This document shows positions 36,322-45,496 of a DNA stretch of 64,000 bases, in pieces (the first letter of the stretch is position 1; the number at the start of each line of letters is the position of its first letter). The stretch is from Desulfuromonas sp. Lineage in GTDB: Bacteria > Desulfobacterota > Desulfuromonadia > Desulfuromonadales > Geothermobacteraceae. Under the pieces are notes generated by a model. The model had not been told where the DNA came from and did no database searches. It saw nothing but the letters and a program-made list of their open reading frames with translations. Made by a program: the position numbers and the translations under genes. The stretch is taken from the NCBI GenBank assembly GCA_002868905.1, contig PKUA01000028.1, positions 1 through 64,000 of the forward strand, read 5' to 3'.

Positions 36322-36495
36322 TTATTCGCTGGGTGGGAAGAGATCCATCTGTTCGAACTTCGGCTGGGAAATCTTGAAAGGACGCTTCAGAAAACGGGGA
36401 CACTCCAACAGTAAAACGTTCCCCGGCTGGTGACAATGCCGCAGGCATTTCGCGCAGAGACGGTTGATGTCGGTTTGTTCATTTTTCGACGGCAT
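36322..36495 (-). CDS. 57-aa Cys-containing small protein
   Basis: 57 aa, start ATG 36495 with GGGAG 5 nt upstream. Four Cys/His positions (LCAKCLRHCHQPGNVLLLEC) suggest a small zinc- or metal-binding knuckle; the tail is basic and then ends in FEQMDLFPPSE. No family recognised. It lies about 100 bp after mnmH and about 100 bp before the RelA/SpoT-TPR gene on the same strand. Confidence 0.55.
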   Translation of the reverse strand: MPSKNEQTDINRLCAKCLRHCHQPGNVLLLECPRFLKRPFKISQPKFEQMDLFPPSE

Positions 36496-36593
36496 GGAGG
36501 CTCCCGAACCCGAGATCACGTTAGCGCTATTATCACCGTGACCGAGCGGAAAAGTAAAGGGGCTGGGAACTTGCCAAACAGGCCAGTTCTCCA

Positions 36594-37655
36594 TCAAGCC
36601 GGGCTTTGTTCCTCGCCGAGGATCTCTCTGCAGGCGGCTTGAACAGCCACAACTCCGGCCTCATCGTCTGAGACTTCAAGCTCGACCCGGTCATCGGGTT
36701 TGAGATGATTGTACTGGGGGTCGTAATAATCGATCATCAAGCGGGCGGTCAACTCCTCCCATTCGCTCTTTTCCAAAAGATCCAGCATTTCCGCTACCCG
36801 CTCCTTGCCGAGACGCTCCTTGAGAGCCTGCAGCGGGCGGACAAACAGATCCTTGTGCTGCTCTCGTGCCGGGTAGTCATCGAGGATGATCTCGATACGG
36901 CGCTCCAGCGGGGCGTTGATCCAGATGCTGGTTTCTTCCTGCATCGCCGCATACAATCTGGGCGGAATACAGAGTCGACCGATCATCTTGCTCTCACCCT
37001 CGGTGATGACATACTCTCCGGGCGATATCTGTCGCAGACGGTCCCAGACCAACGCCTCGAACATCATCTGGCCCGGCTGCTTCGCCAGACCGAGGGCACC
37101 AAAGGCGCTCCCGCGATGATTCGCCAACCCTTCGAGATCGAGGACCGGCCAATCCTCGGCCGCCAACCGATGCAGCAACCGGGTCTTGCCGACACCGGTC
37201 AACCCACGCAGGACCAGGATACTTCCCCACTCTCCCTGCTCGAAAAAATCACGCACGACTTTTCGGAAAGCCTTGTGGCCGCCAACAATCTGGCGTGCGG
37301 GGATATCGTCCAGGCAGAGGAAGTTGGCGAGCGCCTGGCTGCGCAAACCGCCACGCCAGCAAAAAACCAGCACCGGTCGTTTTTTGGACCCGATGGCCTC
37401 TCGCACCGCCTCGACCATGGCAGGGATCTTGAAACTGACCAGGCTGATCCCCCTTTGGCGGGCGACATCCCTCCCCTGCTGCTTGTACATGGTCCCGATC
37501 TCGGCCCGCTCGGCATCATTGAGAATCGGCACGTTGATCGCCCCCGGAATGGTCGCCTTGGCAAACTCGGCCGGGCTTCGGGCGTCGACAAACAGCGCTC
37601 CCCGGTCACGCAACAGGAGCGCCTCTTCGATACTCATCGGGTCCTGGATTTTCAT
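36594..37655 (-). CDS. mnmH: tRNA 2-selenouridine synthase
   Basis: 353 aa. An N-terminal rhodanese domain with active Cys in VLVFCWRGGLRSQA (near residue 98) and a P-loop domain (GLTGVGKT, near 150) are the exact MnmH/SelU architecture. It replaces the sulfur of 2-thiouridine at the tRNA wobble position with selenium from selenophosphate via a geranylated intermediate. Its presence implies the cell makes selenophosphate (SelD, outside this window). ATG start. Confidence 0.95.
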   Translation of the reverse strand: MKIQDPMSIEEALLLRDRGALFVDARSPAEFAKATIPGAINVPILNDAERAEIGTMYKQQGRDVARQRGISLVSFKIPAMVEAVREAIGSKKRPVLVFCWRGGLRSQALANFLCLDDIPARQIVGGHKAFRKVVRDFFEQGEWGSILVLRGLTGVGKTRLLHRLAAEDWPVLDLEGLANHRGSAFGALGLAKQPGQMMFEALVWDRLRQISPGEYVITEGESKMIGRLCIPPRLYAAMQEETSIWINAPLERRIEIILDDYPAREQHKDLFVRPLQALKERLGKERVAEMLDLLEKSEWEELTARLMIDYYDPQYNHLKPDDRVELEVSDDEAGVVAVQAACREILGEEQSPA

Positions 37656-37734
37656 CGTGCAGACTCGGCAGGAAAAAACTGACCCGGGATCAGGGCCGGA
37701 ACGAAAACTTCACTTGCAAAAGGGTTGAAAAGCA

Positions 37735-38124
37735 TCAATCCGTTACAACCTCGAAATCCGGCGGATGATGAAGGACCTGCTTGACTGCGCACTGGTCCAT
37801 GGCCCGAATCACCGCGGGCCGGTACTTTTCGGGGAAATCATCCGGAAGGTGCAGGACGATCTTGACGCTATCAAGCTTCTTCTTTCCGGTGCCCGGCGTG
37901 GTGTCGAGAGAAAGAGACATACCCTCGGTCGGGAGATCGCGCTGCTGACAGAACCTGAGAGCAAAGAAGCCGGCGCAGGTTCCGAGCGAAGCGAGGAACA
38001 GGGCAAAAGGGGACGGGGCCTCGTTGCTGCCACCGTTCGCTTCCGGTTGATCGGACAGGATTTCAAATCCCTTGAAATCGGCCTTGACGGCGACGCCGCC
38101 TGGGAAAGTGACTTGCATGGACAC
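37735..38124 (-). CDS. OsmC/Ohr-family protein
   Basis: About 129 aa. An OsmC fold with the two conserved Cys regions: SLGTCAGFFALRFCQQRDLP and MDQCAVKQVL. OsmC proteins reduce organic peroxides through a Cys pair. The start is GTG 38124 with AAGGAG 6 nt upstream; ATG 38118 is an alternative. Downstream of the SUMF1 lipoprotein on the same strand across a 110-bp gap. Confidence 0.88.
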   Translation of the reverse strand: MSMQVTFPGGVAVKADFKGFEILSDQPEANGGSNEAPSPFALFLASLGTCAGFFALRFCQQRDLPTEGMSLSLDTTPGTGKKKLDSVKIVLHLPDDFPEKYRPAVIRAMDQCAVKQVLHHPPDFEVVTD

Positions 38125-38234
38125 GAGCAACTCCTTGACAGATGGGATGGGTTACCGTTTAACACACATTGACCGGGTTAAGCCAGAAAAACTCCGACCT
38201 GAAAAGCTGCCTCCCCGAAACCCCTGTCAAAACT

Positions 38235-40439
38235 TTATTCAGGGAAAAAGGCGAGCCGAAAACCGAGCCCTGGCCGCCGGGTCCCGGTCTGCACCGTCTG
38301 CGAGTTCATGACCCCGAGGTCGGCATTAAAATCTCCCCCCATGACCCCGGAGAGCCGGGCTGGGTCGTGCCAGGCGGTCACGAACTCCTGGACGTTGCCG
38401 AGCAGATCAAAAAAACCCTGGCCTGTCGGCAGTTTCAACCCGACTGGATGAGTCACCCCCTGACTGTTCAGCCTCCCCCAGCCATAGGCAACGCAAGCCC
38501 CCTCCTCGTCGGCAGCGCACGATTCATGGGCGTAATTGTAGAATTCGATCCATTCGATAAAATCCGGCAGCCGAAAATTTCGCCCCGCCTGACGATTCAA
38601 CTCTGTGACAAAATCCTGCACCTCGAACCAGTTGACATTCTCCACCGGGCAATTTGCACCGCAATCCTGATGATACGATGGATTGTTCCCCATCACCGCT
38701 TCCCACTGGCACTGGGTCACTTCGTAACGTCCGAGATAAAATCCGTCGATAAAGGGGAAGCGGCGAGGTGTCACGTAAAGGAAATCGGATTCGTCAAAAA
38801 CCCCTCCCGCGACGGTCACCGAGGTCTGCTTCGTTTCACCGTATGAGGTCCCGTCGTAAGGAGTCACACTGAAAGTGAGGACATCCCCGGCGACAAAATC
38901 GTCGGGTCGTATCGTGGAGCCTAAATATTGCTGATTAACGTACCAGCGCTGAATCGATAGGTCTGTATCACCATCGATATCTTCAAACTGATAATCGACC
39001 CCAGGCTGCTGACAGGGGCGGACCGTCCCTGGGGAGAGCCAAACATCAGAAACTTGTGGGGGACTATTCTGCACGATCGCTTCGAATGTATCGGTCACGC
39101 CACCGGCGGTGCACTGCAGGCTGAGTGTTTGACCTTTTATGAATTGTCTCGTGCGAAAACTTTCCAAGGCTAAGTCGTTATCAATATAAACCCCATCCAA
39201 AAAGAACCCGACTGTCAGCCATGACCCCCCATCTTCATCCTCAACTTTACAGCTTCCGAAAATAGTTGCTCCATCAGCAAAAATGGGTGTCGGGAAAAAT
39301 GCCTTAACTCTCGTAGGCGGGTCGTCGACCGGCATAATGTTTAAGGAAATGACTGTCTCAGCCACCATTGATTCTTGCAGCTCACCATAATTGTCGGTCC
39401 CGTCATCTTGGCAACCGAAGGTTATTTCGTGACCGGAACCAGACAACCCAAGTGCGTCCACATCGAGAACATAGCTCCCGCCAGCCGGAAGGTTGTCCGC
39501 CAGGAAAACTTCTGTGCCGTCGATCGCTAGGCTCAGGATCAGATTCTCCGGAACCGTTTCATTGTCCAGGCATCCCCAGGTTATCGCCCCACGGCCATGT
39601 TCTTCGATCTCAAAAGCGGTCGCCGGGTTCAGGTTGACCAGGCGGGGCGGAGAATTGACCGCTGCCGCCAGCAGTGTCCTGCTCATGGTATAAATGGTCG
39701 ACCCGAAAACATTGCTCACTTCAACGATAATGCTGTTCTCACCCGGCTCCAGGTTTTCGTTCCCGACAACCAGTGCAAGCCCCTCGCCCACCATCGAGCC
39801 GTTGACAAACCACCGGACAGTGGGAGCGGCCCCCCGTGGCTCAACCTGCAAGGTCTCAGTGACCTCCCAGGAGAGTTCTCCGGTGCTATCCGGGAAACTC
39901 CTCAGACGTGGCGGCAGACCCTCACCGATCACATCCTGGACGAACTCGGTCAGCGCCGCTTCATTGATGGCATCGCTGGAATAGAAATGACTGACCTTAC
40001 CAAGAGGGTTCTGGTTGTAGATTTCGAGCAGACTTTCCAACTCAACCGGCAATGACTGACTCAACGACCCTATCCGGCCCGTCAAGTTGAGTCTCTTTCC
40101 CCCCGTGGCCGCAGAGAGTGGCTCGACCAAGCCAGGCACAAAGATAATTGCCTTGATATCCTGGCCGCATTCCAGAACCGTATCGACCTGGAAAGTGATG
40201 ACCGCATCCGGTGTCTCCCCCTCCAGCGAGATCAGGTTTTCATCATGGCGGGTCAAGGAGTATGTCACTCCTTCGCCCACGACCTGGCAGGCGCTATCCC
40301 CTTGACTGTCCTGGTTTGCTCCAACCAGCTCCCTGGCCAGCTCACCTCCGGATAATTCCTGCTGGACATTGTCGCCTCTGTTCCCGTCACCGCAAGCAGC
40401 CAGCAGAAAAACAAAAAGAAGACAGACATATCGTTTCAT
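38235..40439 (-). CDS. Lipoprotein with Ig-like repeats and C-terminal SUMF1 domain
   Basis: About 734 aa. Signal with lipobox LLAAC (Cys15). The middle (about 180-550) reads as several beta-sandwich/Ig-like modules with repeated NSPPRLVNL / NSPPQVSDV linkers. The last 170 aa are a SUMF1/FGE-sulfatase-type domain: DGFYLGRYEVTQCQWEAVMG, ENVNWFEVQDFVTELNRQAG, FDLLGNVQEFVTAW, RPGLGFRLAF. The catalytic Cys motif of true formylglycine-generating enzymes (CxPSR) is absent (GTRRPGLGF), so it is probably a binding domain. ATG with GGGGGG 5 nt upstream. Outer-membrane or surface role inferred. Confidence 0.85.
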   Translation of the reverse strand: MKRYVCLLFVFLLAACGDGNRGDNVQQELSGGELARELVGANQDSQGDSACQVVGEGVTYSLTRHDENLISLEGETPDAVITFQVDTVLECGQDIKAIIFVPGLVEPLSAATGGKRLNLTGRIGSLSQSLPVELESLLEIYNQNPLGKVSHFYSSDAINEAALTEFVQDVIGEGLPPRLRSFPDSTGELSWEVTETLQVEPRGAAPTVRWFVNGSMVGEGLALVVGNENLEPGENSIIVEVSNVFGSTIYTMSRTLLAAAVNSPPRLVNLNPATAFEIEEHGRGAITWGCLDNETVPENLILSLAIDGTEVFLADNLPAGGSYVLDVDALGLSGSGHEITFGCQDDGTDNYGELQESMVAETVISLNIMPVDDPPTRVKAFFPTPIFADGATIFGSCKVEDEDGGSWLTVGFFLDGVYIDNDLALESFRTRQFIKGQTLSLQCTAGGVTDTFEAIVQNSPPQVSDVWLSPGTVRPCQQPGVDYQFEDIDGDTDLSIQRWYVNQQYLGSTIRPDDFVAGDVLTFSVTPYDGTSYGETKQTSVTVAGGVFDESDFLYVTPRRFPFIDGFYLGRYEVTQCQWEAVMGNNPSYHQDCGANCPVENVNWFEVQDFVTELNRQAGRNFRLPDFIEWIEFYNYAHESCAADEEGACVAYGWGRLNSQGVTHPVGLKLPTGQGFFDLLGNVQEFVTAWHDPARLSGVMGGDFNADLGVMNSQTVQTGTRRPGLGFRLAFFPE

Positions 40440-40601
40440 CAAGACCCCCCTGACTCTGCAACCTGCTTTTTCCAAAAAGCTTTAAAAACCAATTTAGTCC
40501 GTTTAAATGGCCAAGTCAAAGAACCTTTGCATCAACCCGAACCATTCAAAACTGATTAATTGCCGGGACCTTGCTAATTCATCCGTTTAGCGACAAGAGC
40601 T

Positions 40602-40629
40602 TTGAAACATCGGCTTCTCTTGGTATACT
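40602..40629 (+). promoter_or_regulatory. Sigma-70-like promoter of sucAB
   Basis: TTGAAA (40602-40607), 16-nt spacer, TATACT (40624-40629), about 60 bp before the sucA ATG. Confidence 0.55.
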
Positions 40630-40692
40630 TTGGCCTCAATTCAACCCGTTAAACTATACTGTCACGTCTTCCCCAGGACCGGACATTCGCCT

Positions 40693-43374
40693 ATGCCACC
40701 ACGTTTATCCAACTTCGATCCGGAATGGCTGGAACAACAATTCCTGCGCTGGCAAGCCGATCCGAACTGCGTTCCAACAGACCTGGACAACCTGTTCAGC
40801 GGCTTCGTCATCGGGGAAGACGGCCAGCCCGATCCGAGCGGTGAGCAGGCGGTCAAACAGGCCGGGGTTCAGTCACTGATTTACCGCTATCGGGACATCG
40901 GTCACCTGCAGGCCCATACCGACCCTCTCAATCCGCCACCGGGACCCCACCCGTTGCTGGCACTCGAAAATTTCGGTCTGGAGGAGGAAGATCTCGACCG
41001 CTCTTTCGTCACCCGCGACCTCTTCACGGAACCGGCCACCCTGCGCCAGATCCTGGACAAACTGCAGAATACCTATTGCCGGACAATGGCGATCGAGTTC
41101 ATGCATATCCAGGATCCGGCGGAAAGGGAGTGGCTGAAACAGCAGATGGAGCCGTTCGACAACCGCCCGGAGTTCAGCAGGGCCGAACGACTGAGCATCA
41201 TGCAGAAGTTGCAGGAAGCCTCTCTTTTCGAACTTTTTCTGCATCGGAAATTCCTCGGCCAGAAGCGCTTCTCCCTCGAGGGGGGGGAGGTGATGATTCC
41301 GCTGCTGGAACACCTGGTCCGGCAGGCCGCGGCCACCGGCATGCGCGATCTGGTCCTCGGCATGGCCCATCGCGGTCGGTTGAATGTTCTGGCCACCATT
41401 TTCGGCAAACCGTTTGCCACCATTTTCGCCGAATTCGCCGACAACATCGAGATGGCGTTCGTCGGCGACGGTGACGTCAAGTACCACAAGGGGTATTCGA
41501 GCGACCGGCAATTCCCCGGCGGACATAACCTGCATCTCTCCATCAGCCCCAACCCGAGTCACCTCGAGGCGGTCAACCCGGTCGTCCTCGGCAAATGCCG
41601 CGCCCGCCACAGCAACTACGGCCCGGGCGGCAAACAGAGAGTCGTGCCGGTGCTGATCCATGGCGACGCCGCCTTCGCCGGACAGGGGATGGTGACCGAG
41701 ACTCTCAACCTCTCGCAACTGGACGGCTACCAGGTCGGTGGCACCATTCATATCGTACTCAACAACCAGATCGGTTTTACCACCGCGCCGGCCCAGGCCC
41801 GCTCCACCCAGTATGCGACCGATGTCGCCAAAATGCTGATGGTGCCGATTTTCCACGTCAACGGCGAAGATCCGGAAGCAGCGGTCTTTGCTGCCACCCT
41901 CGCCCTGAACTATCGCCAGAAATTCGGCAAGGACGCGGTGATCGAAATTCTCTGCTTCCGCCGCCAGGGGCACAACGAAGGCGACGAACCGGCGTTTACC
42001 CAGCCGCTGATGTATGACAAGATCCGCCAGTGTCAGCCGGTCCACGAGGTCTATGCCGAGACCCTGCAACAGGCAGGGGTCAGCGCCGAAGAGATCGAGC
42101 GTCAGGCCGATGTCATCAATCAGCGCCTGGAAGCAGCCCTTGCCCACCCGGTCGCCGAACCGGAACACGGTTACCTCGGCAAGTGGCGTAACGTTGCAAG
42201 AGACTATGCTAGACCATCCGTGATGACCGGGACCGACGGCAAGACCCTGCAAAGCCTCGCAACTCGACTGACGTCTCTACCCGAAAATTTCAACGCGCAT
42301 CCCAAAATCGCCAAGTTGCTGGAGAAGAGACGGGAGACCGTCCTCTCCGGCAGTGAGATCGACTGGGGGACAGCCGAGGCTCTCGCCTTCGCAACCTTGC
42401 TGGTCGAAGGGGTCCCGATTCGGCTTTCCGGCGAGGACTCTCGACGTGGCACCTTCAATCATCGCCACGCAGTGCTGGTCGACCAGAAGAGCGGACGACT
42501 TCACATGCCGCTGGCGTTCCTGGCCAAGGGGCAGGCAACGATGCAGGTATTCGACAGCATGCTGTCGGAAAACGCCGTCCTCGGCTTCGATTTCGGTTTT
42601 TCCCTCGACATGCCGGCAGGTCTGACCATCTGGGAAGCCCAGTTCGGCGACTTCGCCAACGGCGCACAGGTGATTATCGACCAGTTCATCGCCAGCAGCG
42701 GCACCAAGTGGGACCGCACCAGCGGCCTGGTCATGTTCCTCCCCCACGGCTACGAGGGGCAGGGAGCGGAGCACTCCAGCGCCCGCATCGAACGTTACCT
42801 GCAGCTCTGCGCCGAGAACAACATGCAGGTCGCCTACCCGAGCACCCCGGCGCAGATGTTCCACCTGCTGCGACGCCAGGTCAAGGTTCCATGGCGCAGG
42901 CCCCTGGTTATTTTCACGCCGAAGAGCCTGCTCAGGCTGCCGGCCTGCCGCTCGCGCCTGTCCGACTTCTGCCACCACGGCTTCCGGGAGATCCTGCCGC
43001 TGGAGACCGAACCTGGCCGGGTGCGCACTGTGCTGCTCTGCAGCGGGAAAATCTATTATGAGCTGCTGGAGCGGAAGCAGGCGGATCAGCGTGAGGACGT
43101 GGCCATCGTCCGCATCGAACAACTCTACCCATTTGAAAAAGAGTCACTCAAGGAAGTGCTGGCACAGTATGCCAAAATGCGGGACGTGGTCTGGGTCCAG
43201 GAGGAACCTGCCAATGCCGGTGCCTGGAGCTTTCTCCGTACGCAGTTGGCCGACATCCTGGGGAAAGAACCCCTGTATGTCGGCAGGCCGGCCATGGCCA
43301 CGACCGCCGTCGGTAGCCATCGCCTGCATGGCCAGGAGCAGAAGAAACTGATCAGTAAAGCATTCGGCATTTAA
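40693..43374 (+). CDS. sucA: 2-oxoglutarate dehydrogenase E1 component
   Basis: About 893 aa. Thiamine-diphosphate-dependent E1o: GMAHRGRLNVL, the TPP/metal loop HGDAAFAGQGMVTETLNLSQ, VLNNQIGFTT, the transketolase-like Pyr domain RGTFNHRHAVLVDQ and FLPHGYEGQGAEHSS. It decarboxylates 2-oxoglutarate and loads succinyl on SucB in the TCA cycle. The frame opens at TTG 40630; ATG 40693 (MPPRLSNFDPEWLEQQF) is preferred. sucB starts 28 bp downstream; lpd (E3) is not next to it. Confidence 0.96.
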   Translation: MPPRLSNFDPEWLEQQFLRWQADPNCVPTDLDNLFSGFVIGEDGQPDPSGEQAVKQAGVQSLIYRYRDIGHLQAHTDPLNPPPGPHPLLALENFGLEEEDLDRSFVTRDLFTEPATLRQILDKLQNTYCRTMAIEFMHIQDPAEREWLKQQMEPFDNRPEFSRAERLSIMQKLQEASLFELFLHRKFLGQKRFSLEGGEVMIPLLEHLVRQAAATGMRDLVLGMAHRGRLNVLATIFGKPFATIFAEFADNIEMAFVGDGDVKYHKGYSSDRQFPGGHNLHLSISPNPSHLEAVNPVVLGKCRARHSNYGPGGKQRVVPVLIHGDAAFAGQGMVTETLNLSQLDGYQVGGTIHIVLNNQIGFTTAPAQARSTQYATDVAKMLMVPIFHVNGEDPEAAVFAATLALNYRQKFGKDAVIEILCFRRQGHNEGDEPAFTQPLMYDKIRQCQPVHEVYAETLQQAGVSAEEIERQADVINQRLEAALAHPVAEPEHGYLGKWRNVARDYARPSVMTGTDGKTLQSLATRLTSLPENFNAHPKIAKLLEKRRETVLSGSEIDWGTAEALAFATLLVEGVPIRLSGEDSRRGTFNHRHAVLVDQKSGRLHMPLAFLAKGQATMQVFDSMLSENAVLGFDFGFSLDMPAGLTIWEAQFGDFANGAQVIIDQFIASSGTKWDRTSGLVMFLPHGYEGQGAEHSSARIERYLQLCAENNMQVAYPSTPAQMFHLLRRQVKVPWRRPLVIFTPKSLLRLPACRSRLSDFCHHGFREILPLETEPGRVRTVLLCSGKIYYELLERKQADQREDVAIVRIEQLYPFEKESLKEVLAQYAKMRDVVWVQEEPANAGAWSFLRTQLADILGKEPLYVGRPAMATTAVGSHRLHGQEQKKLISKAFGI

Positions 43375-43402
43375 ACCTGCCGTCATCAACAAGGAATCTG
43401 CC

Positions 43403-44548
43403 ATGAAAGTCATTGTGCCGGAAGTCGGGGAGTCAATTTTCGAAGCAACCATCGCCAAGTGGCATGTCGGAAACGGCAGCCAGGTGGCCAAGGATGACCT
43501 GCTCTGCGAACTCGAGACCGACAAAATCTCCCTTGAAATTCATGCGGAAGCGGCCGGGGTCCTCACCCAACAAGCGAAAGAGGGGGAAACCGTGAAAATC
43601 GGCGACAAAATCGCCGAAATCGATGGCGACGAGGTCGAGGAGGCAAAGACGGAAGACCCGGCTGGGAAGAAAGAGGGAAAACCGGCCGAAACCTCCAAAA
43701 CGAAGTCGTTACCAAAAGACAAAAAAACGGTTGCTTCAAAACCGACCGAAAAAGAAACGCCAGTCCGAAGCAAGGCACAGACCGAAGAGGCCCCAAAGCC
43801 GATTCCGGATGCAAAAATCGACCTGCCGGAAGCTCCGGATGACGACCGGATCAGGAGAGTCCCCATGACCTCTCTGCGGCGCAAAGTCGCCGCCCACCTG
43901 CTGGCAGCCCGCCAGCAAACCGCCATGCTGACCACCTTCAACGAAGCGGACATGACCGCGCTGCAAGAGTTGCGGAAGTCCGAGCAGATGAACTTTCAAA
44001 AAAAATTCGACATCAAGCTCGGCCTGATGTCCCTGTTTGTCAAGGCGACCGTATCGGCACTGCAGGACTATCCCGAAGTCAATGCCCGAATCGACGGCAA
44101 CGACATCGTCTACCAGGACTTTTACGACATCGGTATCGCCATCGGCGCCGAGAAAGGGCTGGTGGTCCCGGTCCTTCGCTCGGTCGACCAGCTCTCATGC
44201 GCCGAGATCGAAAAGAACATTAAGGCATTCGCCGACAAGATCGCCGAAAACAAGCTGACCCTGGACGACCTGAAGGGGGGAACCTTCTCCATCAGCAACG
44301 GCGGGGTCTACGGCTCGGTCCTCAGCACGCCGATCCTGAATCCCCCGCAGACCGCAATCCTCGGCATGCACGCGATCAAGGACCGGCCTGTCGCCATCGA
44401 TGGCAAAGTCGTGATCCGACCCATCATGAACCTTGCTCTCTCATACGATCATCGCCTGGTCGACGGACGTCAAGCTGTCGGGTTCCTCCGTCACATCAAG
44501 GAATTCATCGAGGCGGTGGACAAATCCGCGCTCGACCTCAAAGGATAG
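43403..44548 (+). CDS. sucB: Dihydrolipoyl succinyltransferase (E2o) lacking a recognisable E3-binding domain
   Basis: 381 aa. Lipoyl domain 1-75 with the lipoyl Lys41 (ELETDKISLEI). A Lys/Glu/Pro-rich linker (about 76-148) follows directly into the acyltransferase core (about 150-381) with SYDHRLVDGRQAV carrying His350 and Asp354. The 35-residue peripheral subunit-binding domain that normally sits between them (SPAxRxLAxE ... GxGxxGRI) is not seen. In bacteria that domain holds E3. ATG with AAGGAA upstream. It forms an operon with sucA. Confidence 0.94.
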   Translation: MKVIVPEVGESIFEATIAKWHVGNGSQVAKDDLLCELETDKISLEIHAEAAGVLTQQAKEGETVKIGDKIAEIDGDEVEEAKTEDPAGKKEGKPAETSKTKSLPKDKKTVASKPTEKETPVRSKAQTEEAPKPIPDAKIDLPEAPDDDRIRRVPMTSLRRKVAAHLLAARQQTAMLTTFNEADMTALQELRKSEQMNFQKKFDIKLGLMSLFVKATVSALQDYPEVNARIDGNDIVYQDFYDIGIAIGAEKGLVVPVLRSVDQLSCAEIEKNIKAFADKIAENKLTLDDLKGGTFSISNGGVYGSVLSTPILNPPQTAILGMHAIKDRPVAIDGKVVIRPIMNLALSYDHRLVDGRQAVGFLRHIKEFIEAVDKSALDLKG

Positions 44549-44756
44549 CCCCTGACCGGGGGACAGCATCCAACAATCGTCGCCGTAAGATGCCTGGTGC
44601 CTCCCCGAACTGCAGGTTCAGAGGGTTGTTTCGGACAGGTACCTAGATAATAGGGAAAATGACCAAGAGAGGTAAAAAGAGTAGAAAGAAAGCCCCTGCG
44701 GTCGGTATCCAAAGGGATCGCTTAATCTGTGGGGAAAATGATTTATTGGGCTATAA

Positions 44757-44789
44757 TCCCCCTAGTCTTCGAGATTAGGGGGATTTTTT
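44757..44789 (+). terminator. Hairpin followed by T-run upstream of the transposase remnant
   Basis: ATCCCCCTAGTCT-TCG-AGATTAGGGGGAT with one mismatched pair, then TTTTT on the plus strand. It could end sucAB transcription, about 210 bp downstream. Confidence 0.6.
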
Positions 44790-44790
44790 C

Positions 44791-44919
44791 GTGCCTACCA
44801 CTAAGGAGCAGATTCGAGAAGCAGTGCATCGTTTAAATCATAGGCCGCGCAAATTCCTAAACTATCAAACTCCCCATGAGGTCTTCTGTCAAATCATGGG
44901 TGGTGCACTTGCAAATTGA
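44791..44919 (+). pseudogene. IS30-family transposase C-terminal remnant
   Basis: 42 codons and a stop: KEQIREAVHRLNHRPRK followed by FLNYQTPHEVF, the C-terminal end of IS30-type DDE transposases (the LNxRPRKxLxYxTPxEVF motif). The catalytic DDE region is missing and a stop lies in frame just upstream. A scar of an old insertion. Confidence 0.75.
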
Positions 44920-45101
44920 AACGACCAACCCTGCAATCCAAAGCATTGCCAGGATACGTCAAAGGTGCTGGAACGTCAAAATTAGGGTTATTCGAAATAT
45001 TATGTCCAAAAGTTTTGACCACCCAAAAAGGATTGATGTGGTCGATTCACGAAAAGCCCCTGACTGACACACCCAGAAAAATCGGTCTCAACAAAAACCC
45101 T

Positions 45102-45260
45102 TCACCGCTTGGCAATGATCCAAACCGCATGCACAATCCCCGGAATATATCCGAGCAATGTCAGCAGAATATTGATCCAGAAGGCGCCGCCGATCCCCAC
45201 CTGGAGAAACACCCCGAGCGGGGGAAGGATGATTGCTATGATAATGCGTAAAAAATCCAT
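45102..45260 (-). CDS. Pmp3/YqaE-family small hydrophobic protein
   Basis: 52 aa: starts MDFLRIIIAIILPPLGVFLQ, then VGIGGAFWINILLTLLGYIP and ends in VWIIAKR. Two membrane helices with the family core PPLGVFLQVG and LLTLLGYIPGIVHAVW. Pmp3 proteins are small inner-membrane proteins linked to membrane potential and salt or cold stress. ATG 45260 with AAAGGTG 6 nt upstream. Short but unmistakable. Confidence 0.92.
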   Translation of the reverse strand: MDFLRIIIAIILPPLGVFLQVGIGGAFWINILLTLLGYIPGIVHAVWIIAKR

Positions 45261-45351
45261 ATTCGCACCTTTCCCGGTTTTGATTTAATAATTATTTCCG
45301 TTCCCACATCTTACCAAAAAGGGCCTTCTCCGCGCTCTCCCGAGAGAAAAA

Positions 45352-45381
45352 CAAAAAAATGGCGGAGTCAAAGACTCCGCC
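45352..45381 (-). terminator. Rho-independent terminator after the beta-propeller lipoprotein gene
   Basis: Perfect stem GGCGGAGTC-TTT-GACTCCGCC followed on the minus strand by ATTTTTTTG. Confidence 0.9.
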
Positions 45382-45496
45382 TAAATAAAGACCTCGCAAC
45401 TGGCATATATTCGCCCGACATAGCGCCCTCCCAGGTGTTGCGAGGCCTTGAAATGCACCCACGGTTGTTTCGGAGAGGACTGTCTGTATAAAGAAC

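Larger units (their letters stand above)
44549..45101. other. Low-density region after sucB
   Basis: About 550 bp without an intact gene. It contains a hairpin at 44757-44789 and an IS30-type transposase tail at 44791-44919; nothing else was recognised. Confidence 0.5.

Noticed and set aside
44618-45480. Short similar stretches GGTTGTTTCGGA(C/G)AGG at about 44618 and 45463 as ends of a mobile element
   Set aside because: Same orientation, about 17 nt only, no target duplication or inverted partner seen.
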